5,552 bases of DNA, taken from the NCBI GenBank assembly GCA_031362265.1, contig JANLSE010000474.1, positions 1 through 5,552 of the forward strand, in the 5' to 3' direction. Positions 1 through 5,552 of the stretch are shown in pieces (the stretch's first letter is position 1; every line of letters starts with the position of its first letter). The notes beneath the pieces are model-generated. The model worked only from the letters and a program-made list of their open reading frames with translations. It did no database searches and had not been told where the DNA came from. This DNA comes from JANLSE01 sp031362265. GTDB taxonomy: Bacteria; Chloroflexota; Chloroflexia; Chloroflexales; Roseiflexaceae. The translations under genes and the position numbers were made by a program.

Positions 1-1
1 G

Positions 2-1726
2 GCCTCGCGCCTAGCTGGACATGTTGAGTTAGGGTATGTGCTCTTTGCACCCCTCTACGCTCTGATGCCCGACCCACGAACCCTACTAGTGGCACAGGCA
101 ATACTGTTTGTACTTGGGGCAATCGGTGTCTATCGGCTGGCTGCTCGGCGCACCCAGAACCGCTATGCCACACGTTGTGCCACCCTCATCTATCTGCTCT
201 ACCCGGTTGCACTTACTGGAGTGCTATTCGATTTGCATGCCGATACGCTGGCGCTACCAGTGCTTATGCTGGCACTTGATGCCCTTGATCAACGGGCATG
301 GCTACGTTACACGATTACGCTGGCAGTGGCGCTCAGCCTCAAATTTTATGTTGCCGCAGTGGTAGTTGGCATTGGAGCGGTGATATTCCTCTGGGGAGGG
401 CTACGGCGGGTTGGTCTTCTGACAGTCATTGCTGGGCTGCTCTATGGCATACTGGCTTTCTTCATCATCCGCCCACTTTTTGCACATGCGAGTGTGGGTG
501 GTGTTAGCACAATTACCAGCAACTATCTCACCTACTATTTTGGTCAATTAGCCGAAATTGGCACCACACTTGGCGAGCGTACCCTGAATGGCTTGATTGT
601 CTTTGGGCCAGTGTTACTGATCGCCTGGCGGGGTTGGCGTTGGTTTCTCCCTGGGCTACCGATTGCGGCAGCTGCATTCATCACGACCGGGCCAGGTGGC
701 GCATTTGATTATCGCTATCACCATTATGCGATGGTAGTTCCGTTTATTATCATGGCGCTGATCGATGGGATTGTGCGTGCGCAAGCGTTGCCGCGCAAAC
801 GTGGCGGGCGTAGTTGGCAGGGCGATCTTGGGCTTACCTGTGGGATCGTTATACTATGTGCGGCATTACTGGTTGATATCCCACTTAATCCGCTATTCTG
901 GCTGCGTATTCCCGGCACAGGGCTTGATCCAGCCCGCTATGGCGTTATCAGCCGTGATCAACTCAAAGACACGTTTCTGACACTCGTACCGCAAACTGCA
1001 CCAGTCGCGGTATCGAACTTTCTGGCACCGCATCTTGCCAATCGTGCGACGCTCTATCTAACGCGCTACCCAGATGAGGCGCGCGGCCCTGAACGCTTGC
1101 CGGGCCTGCTCCCACAGGTGGATGTTGTTATTGCCGATGCGCTGTTCGACTTTTTCCTCCCAATTGAGGGTGGGTATGCTGGTGGGATAGATGGCGATCG
1201 TGCGGCAATTGCACTTATGCTGCGTGACCCCACATTTGGCCTGGAACATATGCGGGATGGATTGCTGCTGTTTACTCGCACAAGTGCCAAGCGTGGCATG
1301 CTCAATACGATTGTCCAAGCCCGTGACGATGGATCCCCGGCACTCCAGCATTTTGGAAATGCTATTGATCTCATCAGCGCTCATGCCGAACCAATTGCAA
1401 GCGGTCGGCTACGCTTGCGGTTCACATGGCGTATCTCTAATGGGTTTACAAACGGTACATTTGTAGCAGTTTCGCGGATCGATGGGCTTAGCGATGCGCG
1501 TTTTGTTCATTTGCCAAGCTATGCACTGCTCCCAGCTTGGGAATGGCAACCTGGAATGTTATATAGCGAGGAATTTGATATTGAGTTACCTGCGGGAACC
1601 GATCCAGCCAATATCACGTTGCGTACTGGCTGGTACGATATTGTGTCACCATTCGCCTATCTCACCGATTCACGCAGCCGAATGCCTGGTAGCGAAGAGC
1701 CTGTGGTTCTATCAACTCAGCCGTAA
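2..1726 (+). CDS. DUF2079-type polytopic membrane protein with C-terminal beta-rich domain (5'-partial)
   Basis: The reading frame is open from base 2 to the TAA at 1724-1726, so the gene starts upstream of the window. The GTG at 38 is internal: the codons before it (ending in H-V-E-L-G-Y) join smoothly to the family-like L-F-A-P-L-Y segment. Residues below are counted from that GTG. Hydrophobic segments lie near 15-36, 45-64, 66-83, 97-119, 124-148, 183-199, 203-218, 230-249 and 264-283. DUF2079-like landmarks are F-D-L-H-A-D at 64-69, Y-H-H-Y-A before the P-F segment near 226-235, and a soluble part with A-P-H-L-A-N-R near 330-340. DUF2079 proteins resemble GT-C glycosyltransferases; substrate and reaction are unknown. 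A further soluble region near 441-555 (W-Q-P-G and G-W-Y-D) resembles the beta-sandwich tail often attached to GT-C-like proteins in Chloroflexota. Roughly 100 N-terminal residues are probably missing. The family call is from memory of motifs; the molecular function is not assigned. Confidence 0.8.
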   Translation, partial: ASRLAGHVELGYVLFAPLYALMPDPRTLLVAQAILFVLGAIGVYRLAARRTQNRYATRCATLIYLLYPVALTGVLFDLHADTLALPVLMLALDALDQRAWLRYTITLAVALSLKFYVAAVVVGIGAVIFLWGGLRRVGLLTVIAGLLYGILAFFIIRPLFAHASVGGVSTITSNYLTYYFGQLAEIGTTLGERTLNGLIVFGPVLLIAWRGWRWFLPGLPIAAAAFITTGPGGAFDYRYHHYAMVVPFIIMALIDGIVRAQALPRKRGGRSWQGDLGLTCGIVILCAALLVDIPLNPLFWLRIPGTGLDPARYGVISRDQLKDTFLTLVPQTAPVAVSNFLAPHLANRATLYLTRYPDEARGPERLPGLLPQVDVVIADALFDFFLPIEGGYAGGIDGDRAAIALMLRDPTFGLEHMRDGLLLFTRTSAKRGMLNTIVQARDDGSPALQHFGNAIDLISAHAEPIASGRLRLRFTWRISNGFTNGTFVAVSRIDGLSDARFVHLPSYALLPAWEWQPGMLYSEEFDIELPAGTDPANITLRTGWYDIVSPFAYLTDSRSRMPGSEEPVVLSTQP

Positions 1727-1774
1727 CCCTGGTAGTAGTTCTACTAGAGAAATGCTAGATTCGCTGTGTAACTC

Positions 1775-1803
1775 TTGACATTGCCCTGCTACTCTCTCAT
1801 AAT
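1775..1803 (+). promoter_or_regulatory. Sigma70-type promoter of lon
   Basis: A perfect -35 box TTGACA (1775-1780) is followed by a 17-base spacer and a -10 box CATAAT (1798-1803, one mismatch to TATAAT). Transcription would start around 1809-1811, leaving a leader of about 40 bases before the lon ATG. This suggests lon is transcribed by the housekeeping sigma factor, independently of the membrane-protein gene upstream. No CIRCE (HrcA) or HAIR (HspR) heat-shock operator is visible in the region. Confidence 0.8.
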
Positions 1804-1811
1804 GCTTGTAA

Positions 1812-1827
1812 CGGAATAAGTATTCCG
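1812..1827. promoter_or_regulatory. 16-base inverted repeat in the lon leader, candidate operator
   Basis: CGGAATA (1812-1818) and TATTCCG (1821-1827) are perfect inverted copies separated by AG. The site begins about 9 bases after the -10 box, covering roughly +2 to +18, a classic place for a repressor to block transcription. It could also fold in RNA as a short hairpin, but the 2-base gap forces a larger loop and a weak stem, so a dimeric DNA-binding protein is the better guess. The cognate regulator is not known. Confidence 0.5.
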
Positions 1828-1850
1828 CTTCAAAGAAATCGAGGTCTGGC

Positions 1851-4337
1851 ATGACTGAATCAATCAACCCACAGGATGTTGAGGCGACGCAGACGTTGCC
1901 CTTGCTTATTTTGGAAGACATTGTTGTCTTTCCCTATACTGTTATGACGCTTCCGCTGGACGAAATGAGCGCGCAGGCAGCCGAGGCGGCATTACATGGC
2001 AACCGGCAGATACTGTTGGCCGTTGAGCGTGAGGATTCCGATGAGGATGCTCCATTACTCATGCGCCTTCACCATGTAGGTGTTGTTGGGCGCATTGAGC
2101 AGATGGGGAAGCTACCAAATGGCACCAGCGGGATCGTTGTGCGTGGTATGGTGCGTGCGATAATCGGCACATTGTCTCAGGCGCAGCCGTATCTGCGCGC
2201 TGAATACACTGAGCAGGCCGATCAGTTTGAGCGCACTCCCGAGCTGGAAACATTGATGATCGAAGTCCATGCTGCAATTGACGCAGTGCTCGATTTGCGG
2301 CCTGGTGTTCCACAGGAAATTCGTAATTTTGTACGTAGTATTGATGATCCAGGGCATTTGGCCGATAACACCGGCTATTCTCCCGATTACACCTTTACTG
2401 AGCGTCAGGATCTGATTGAGACCTTCGATGTTACTGCGCGGCTCACCAAGGTTCGCGATTTCTATCGCAAACAGTTGGCGATGATGCAGGTACAGGTGAA
2501 GCTACGCCAGGAAGTTGAAGAGAGCACTGCCAAGCAGCAGCGCGAATTCTATCTGCGCCAGCAGATGCGGGCCATTCAAAAGGAACTTGGCGAGGATGAT
2601 CCCGAGGCGAATGAACTAGAGGATCTGCGCACAAAACTGGAAGCGGCGGGATTACCCGATACCGCGCGTAAGGAAGCGGATCGCGAACTCAATCGCCTCC
2701 AGCGCATGAATAATGCATCACCTGAATACCAGATGGTTCGTACATACCTGGAATGGTTGGCAGAACTCCCCTGGAGCAAAACAACTGGCACGGCGATCAA
2801 TATTGCCCATGCCCGTGAGGTTCTGGATGCGGATCACCACGGGTTAGAGAAGATCAAGGAGCGTATTCTGGAATACCTTGCGGTGCGCCAACGCCGTGAG
2901 TTGTATGGCAGCCCAGAGGAGCGCTCACGTGAGCCAATTCTTGCCTTTGTTGGGCCTCCCGGAGTTGGCAAAACCAGCCTTGGACAGAGTATTGCGCGTG
3001 CACTTGGCCGCCAGTTTGTGCGAATGGCCCTCGGTGGTGTGCGTGATGAGGCTGAACTGCGCGGCTTCCGCCGCACCTATATTGGCTCGCAACCTGGCCG
3101 TATCATCCAGGAACTGCGGCGCGCGGGTGCTTCTGATCCAGTTATTCTGCTTGATGAGATCGATAAGCTTGGGAATGATTACCGTGGTGATCCATCTTCA
3201 GCATTGCTGGAAGTACTCGACCCAGAGCAAAATCACACCTTTACCGATCACTATCTCAATCTGCCATTTGATTTGAGTAAGGCACTCTTCATTGCCACCG
3301 CGAATACCTTTGATACAGTACCACCGGCTCTGCGTGATCGGCTTGAAGTGATTGAATTGAGTGGCTATACTGCCGAAGAGAAGCTCGAAATCGCCAAGAG
3401 CCATCTCCTGCCACGCCAATTACGCGCCAATGGTTTACGCGCCGATGATGCCACAGTCGAGGATGTTGCGCTGCGTACGATTATCCACGATTACACACGT
3501 GAAGCGGGTGTGCGTACGCTTGAGCGCCAGCTAGGCTCCGTATTGCGTAAGGTTACACGCCAGATCGCTGAGGATACTGGTAGCTCTGATGACAAGCTAA
3601 CGGAGAGCCCAGAAGCTGCTCGTTTGCTGGCTACTACACCAATGGTCGTCGATGAGCCTTTTGTGCGCAATGCGCTTGGGCGCGCACGCTTCTTTAATGA
3701 AGCCAGAGAGCGAATCGATCAGCCAGGTGTTTCAACTGGGCTGGTCTGGACGCCAGTTGGTGGCGATATTATCTTTGTGGAAGCGGCTGCTGTGCCAGGT
3801 GCGAAGGATCTACGAATCACCGGCCAGCTTGGTGACGTTATGCGTGAAAGTGCGGAGGCGGCACTCACCTATGTTCGATCACGTGCTTGGTCACTTGGGA
3901 TCGATCCGAAGTTCTTTGATAGCCATGCCATTCATATCCATGTGCCGGGTGGGGCTGTGCCAAAGGATGGGCCTTCGGCTGGTATTACCATGGCGACAGC
4001 ATTAGCTTCGGCTGCTACTGGCCGTCTCGTACGTGATGATATTGCCATGACCGGTGAAATCACTCTACGTGGGCGTGTCCTGCCAATCGGTGGGATCAAA
4101 GAGAAAGCCCTTGGTGCGCATCGGGCGGGGATCAAAACGATCATTCTGCCACGCCGCAATGGGCCAGATCTCGATGATCTGCCACGTGAGGTGCTCGATG
4201 AGCTAGAGATCATTCTGGTTGATACGCTGGATGATGTGCTGGCAAAAGCCCTGGTTGCGCCAGCAACCCCACCGATGAATGTTGGCCTGATTGATGTGGC
4301 CAGCATTGAGCGTGCACAGATCGCATTTGGCGGGTAA
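1851..4337 (+). CDS. lon: ATP-dependent Lon protease (LonA type, EC 3.4.21.53)
   Basis: Lon is a cytoplasmic hexameric AAA+ serine protease that unfolds and degrades damaged proteins and short-lived regulators. The order is canonical: a substrate-binding LON N domain (about residues 15-205, starting L-P-L-L-I-L-E-D), a charged coiled-coil linker (about 206-260), the AAA+ module and the C-terminal protease domain. The Walker A is GPPGVGKTS at 368-376, the Walker B ends in D435-E436, sensor-1 is N485, the likely arginine finger is R497 and sensor-2 is R555. The Ser-Lys dyad is S709 in K-D-G-P-S-A-G and K752 in G-I-K-E-K, with the 43-residue spacing known from E. coli (S679/K722). At 828 residues it is slightly longer than E. 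coli Lon (784) and complete. The ATG at 1851 is supported by GAGG at 1841-1844, 6 bases upstream. It has its own promoter upstream and a hairpin downstream. No missing residue or frameshift was seen. Confidence 0.98.
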   Translation: MTESINPQDVEATQTLPLLILEDIVVFPYTVMTLPLDEMSAQAAEAALHGNRQILLAVEREDSDEDAPLLMRLHHVGVVGRIEQMGKLPNGTSGIVVRGMVRAIIGTLSQAQPYLRAEYTEQADQFERTPELETLMIEVHAAIDAVLDLRPGVPQEIRNFVRSIDDPGHLADNTGYSPDYTFTERQDLIETFDVTARLTKVRDFYRKQLAMMQVQVKLRQEVEESTAKQQREFYLRQQMRAIQKELGEDDPEANELEDLRTKLEAAGLPDTARKEADRELNRLQRMNNASPEYQMVRTYLEWLAELPWSKTTGTAINIAHAREVLDADHHGLEKIKERILEYLAVRQRRELYGSPEERSREPILAFVGPPGVGKTSLGQSIARALGRQFVRMALGGVRDEAELRGFRRTYIGSQPGRIIQELRRAGASDPVILLDEIDKLGNDYRGDPSSALLEVLDPEQNHTFTDHYLNLPFDLSKALFIATANTFDTVPPALRDRLEVIELSGYTAEEKLEIAKSHLLPRQLRANGLRADDATVEDVALRTIIHDYTREAGVRTLERQLGSVLRKVTRQIAEDTGSSDDKLTESPEAARLLATTPMVVDEPFVRNALGRARFFNEARERIDQPGVSTGLVWTPVGGDIIFVEAAAVPGAKDLRITGQLGDVMRESAEAALTYVRSRAWSLGIDPKFFDSHAIHIHVPGGAVPKDGPSAGITMATALASAATGRLVRDDIAMTGEITLRGRVLPIGGIKEKALGAHRAGIKTIILPRRNGPDLDDLPREVLDELEIILVDTLDDVLAKALVAPATPPMNVGLIDVASIERAQIAFGG

Positions 4338-4341
4338 ACGT

Positions 4342-4362
4342 ATAACGCACAACGCATAACGC
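4342..4362 (+). repeat. Heptanucleotide tandem repeat after lon
   Basis: Three consecutive 7-base units, ATAACGC (4342-4348), ACAACGC (4349-4355) and ATAACGC (4356-4362), follow directly behind the lon stop codon. A degenerate unit TAAACGT (4335-4341) before them includes the stop codon itself, and a partial unit AACGG follows. The third unit forms the base of the left arm of the terminator-like hairpin. Short heptamer arrays of this kind can change copy number by replication slippage. Confidence 0.7.
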
Positions 4363-4401
4363 AACGGTCACAGAGCATGTGGCCGTTGCGTTATTGTATT
4401 T
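4356..4401 (+). terminator. Probable intrinsic terminator of lon
   Basis: Bases 4356-4372 pair with 4378-4394 to form a 17-bp stem with one G-U pair (4368/4382) and a 5-base GAGCA loop (4373-4377). The 12-base outer part ATAACGCAACGG / CCGTTGCGTTAT is perfectly complementary. The 3' side runs into a T-rich stretch to 4401, interrupted by G and A, so the U-tract is weaker than in a textbook Rho-independent terminator. The position, 19 bases after the lon stop and upstream of the next promoter, fits termination of the lon transcript. Confidence 0.7.
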
Positions 4402-4412
4402 GCGTTCTGTTT

Positions 4413-4441
4413 ATTTCTAACCTCTGAGCCCATGTTATAAT
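4413..4441 (+). promoter_or_regulatory. Extended -10 promoter of the UvrD/PcrA helicase gene
   Basis: A perfect -10 box TATAAT (4436-4441) is preceded by TG at 4433-4434, giving the extended TGnTATAAT form that makes up for a weak -35. The region 16-18 bases upstream (about 4413-4419) has only a poor -35 match. Transcription would start near 4448, giving a leader of about 33 bases that includes the ribosome-binding site AGGAG (4466-4470), 10 bases ahead of the ATG. The helicase gene is therefore probably expressed independently of lon. Confidence 0.7.
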
Positions 4442-4480
4442 ACATCTGTTCAATCTCACCTCGACAGGAGCATTCCCCTC

Positions 4481-5552
4481 ATGGCTGATCTGCTTGCCGC
4501 ACTTAACCAGAAGCAGCGTGATGCTGTGGAGGCTATTTCTGGGCCAGTACTAGTGTTGGCTGGGCCGGGGAGTGGCAAGACGCGTGTGCTCACACATCGG
4601 GTGGCACATCTGATCGAGCAGGCTGGGGTTGATCCCTACCAGATCCTGGCGGTTACCTTCACCAATAAAGCTGCTCGCGAAATGCGTGAGCGGCTTGATG
4701 CTATCCTTGGCGAGGGGCGTGCTGCGGCGCTGACGGTAGGAACCTTCCATAGTATATGTACCCGCTTCTTGCGCCGCGATATTACGCATACTGGCCGTGA
4801 GCGTGATTTCGCGATCTATGATAGTGATGATCAGCAGCGTCTGATGAAGCGTGTGCTCAAGTTCCTTGATCTCGATGAGAAGAAGCATAATCCACGCGCC
4901 ATCCATGCATCGATCTCGCGCGCAAAAAATGAACTGATCGGCGTTGCCGAATTCAAAACACATGCGCGTGGCTACTTTGATGAGATCGTGGCGCGCTGTT
5001 ATGAGCGCTATCAAGCACTGCTGCGCGAGTCGAACGCCCTGGATTTTGACGATCTGCTGGCCGAGACGGTCTGGATGTTTGAGAATCACCATGATGTTCT
5101 TGAAAAATATCATCGGCGCTACACCTATATTCTGGCCGATGAGTATCAGGATACCAATCGTGCCCAATACGTCTTCCTCAAGCAACTTGCGACTGGCTAT
5201 GAGGATGTGCTCGGCAATCGCAATCTGTTTGTTGTCGGGGATGAGGATCAGTGCCTCCCGGCAGGTTCGCTTGTGCGCACACCAACTGGTGAAATGCCAA
5301 TTGAAGCTATTCAGCCTGGCATACAGGTAGTGGTTGGTGCTGGGCGTGGTACCGTAACACAGCGCAGCGTTGAGAAAACATACGAGCGGCAGCACACTGG
5401 TAACCTCCTTCAGGTTACGCTTTCAAATGGTTCTATCGCGCGGTTTACGCCAAACCATATGTGCTTTGCACGCTTAGGTGCGCGTGAGAATGTGTACTAT
5501 GTGTATCTGATGTATCGCCGCGATAAGGGGTATCGAATCGGTCTGACAAAAG
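4481..5552 (+). CDS. UvrD/PcrA-family superfamily 1A DNA helicase interrupted by an intein (3'-partial)
   Basis: The frame runs without a stop from the ATG at 4481 to the window end (357 codons). UvrD/PcrA/Rep helicases unwind DNA 3'-5' using ATP in nucleotide excision repair, mismatch repair and removal of proteins from replication forks. The visible N-extein is residues 1-257, domains 1A/1B: Q motif L-N-Q-K-Q near 8-12, Walker A AGPGSGKT at 27-34 (K33), motif Ia T-F-T-N-K-A-A at 59-65, motif Ib G-T-F-H-S at 87-91, motif II D220-E221 within A-D-E-Y-Q-D-T, and motif III V-V-G-D-E-D-Q at 251-257. Instead of the expected S-I-Y-x-x-R-G-A continuation, residue 258 is Cys and begins an intein. Motifs IV-VI and the C-extein lie beyond the window. 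Motifs visible here do not separate PcrA, UvrD and Rep, so no gene symbol is given. The active helicase would require protein splicing. Confidence 0.95.
   Translation, partial: MADLLAALNQKQRDAVEAISGPVLVLAGPGSGKTRVLTHRVAHLIEQAGVDPYQILAVTFTNKAAREMRERLDAILGEGRAAALTVGTFHSICTRFLRRDITHTGRERDFAIYDSDDQQRLMKRVLKFLDLDEKKHNPRAIHASISRAKNELIGVAEFKTHARGYFDEIVARCYERYQALLRESNALDFDDLLAETVWMFENHHDVLEKYHRRYTYILADEYQDTNRAQYVFLKQLATGYEDVLGNRNLFVVGDEDQCLPAGSLVRTPTGEMPIEAIQPGIQVVVGAGRGTVTQRSVEKTYERQHTGNLLQVTLSNGSIARFTPNHMCFARLGARENVYYVYLMYRRDKGYRIGLTK
5252..5552 (+). mobile_element. Intein inserted in helicase motif III (N-terminal 100 residues visible)
   Basis: The segment starts with TGC for Cys258, the splicing nucleophile, directly after Gln257 of motif III. 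The first 20 residues show an intein block A: C-L-P-A-G-S, then T-P-T-G and P-I-E-A-I. Block B follows at helicase residues 307-326, from G-N-L-L-Q-V-T-L-S-N-G to T323-P-N-H326, the conserved T-x-x-H that assists the N-S acyl shift (intein positions 66 and 69). The Cys1 with TxxH pattern fits a class 1 intein. The downstream extein residue is predicted to be Ser, because motif III normally reads D-Q-S-I-Y. After block B comes Y-Y-V-Y-L-M-Y-R and G-Y-R-I-G-L-T, which probably opens a linker or an inserted endonuclease domain. The C-terminal splice motif (His-Asn) is outside the window. Hand-counted GC is about 52%, not clearly different from the host gene. Confidence 0.93.

Noticed and set aside
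38..40. GTG at 38 as the true start of the membrane-protein gene
   Set aside because: The frame is open to base 2 and the codons before it continue the family-like pattern; no ribosome-binding site precedes it and DUF2079 proteins have additional N-terminal sequence.
1058..1384. Antisense open frames over the 3' half of the membrane-protein gene
   Set aside because: Two overlapping minus-strand frames in different phases, no promoter or ribosome-binding site, no recognisable domain.
1733..1746. TAGTAG-TT-CTACTA palindrome as terminator of the membrane-protein gene
   Set aside because: Only about 5 AT-rich base pairs can form once a loop is allowed, and no T-tract follows; termination there is not supported.
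3932..4378. Antisense open frame (148 codons) over the lon protease domain
   Set aside because: Ser/Arg-rich translation typical of a shadow frame; the + strand encodes the catalytic Ser-Lys dyad of Lon.
4550..5395. Long antisense open frame (281 codons) opposite the helicase gene
   Set aside because: It lies fully inside a gene with unmistakable helicase and intein motifs, its translation shows no recognisable family pattern, and it is best explained by codon bias of the + strand gene.
5252..5552. Frameshift or gene fusion as the explanation for loss of helicase sequence after motif III
   Set aside because: The frame stays open across the junction, and intein blocks A and B are both present at the right spacing, which a random frameshift would not create.

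Overview
The window holds three genes, all on the + strand: the 3' part of a multispanning membrane protein gene, a complete ATP-dependent protease gene (lon), and the 5' part of a UvrD/PcrA-type DNA helicase gene that is interrupted by an intein. GC content is moderate (mid-50s percent by eye). Nothing in the window fixes the taxonomy. A GT-C-like DUF2079 membrane protein with a C-terminal beta-sandwich tail, a LonA protease and an intein-bearing UvrD fit a filamentous or green non-sulfur bacterium (Chloroflexota, Chloroflexales/Herpetosiphonales-like) best. That assignment is an inference from memory of such proteins, not a search result.

Layout. Positions 2-1726: DUF2079-type integral membrane protein, cut at its 5' end by the window edge (the frame is open back to base 2). 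Positions 1727-1850: a 124-base intergenic region with a near-consensus sigma70 promoter (TTGACA, 17 bases, CATAAT) and, immediately downstream, a perfect 7+7 inverted repeat that may be an operator. Positions 1851-4337: lon, 828 codons, with every catalytic motif intact. Positions 4338-4480: a 143-base intergenic region containing heptamer tandem repeats that merge into a 17-bp hairpin (probable lon terminator), followed by an extended -10 promoter for the helicase gene. Positions 4481 to the end: the helicase N-terminal ATPase half (Q motif to motif III), broken exactly after the Gln of motif III by the start of an intein at 5252. The intein runs off the window. No stretch of more than 300 bases lacks a gene.

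The three genes look like separate transcription units: lon and the helicase gene each have their own promoter, and a hairpin separates them. Lon (protein quality control) and UvrD/PcrA (DNA repair and replication-fork maintenance) are both housekeeping functions, and no dedicated joint pathway is implied. The most notable content is the intein. Its visible first 100 residues carry the N-terminal splicing motifs, then a short segment that resembles the beginning of a GIY-YIG nuclease domain, although the second signature tyrosine is not in register.
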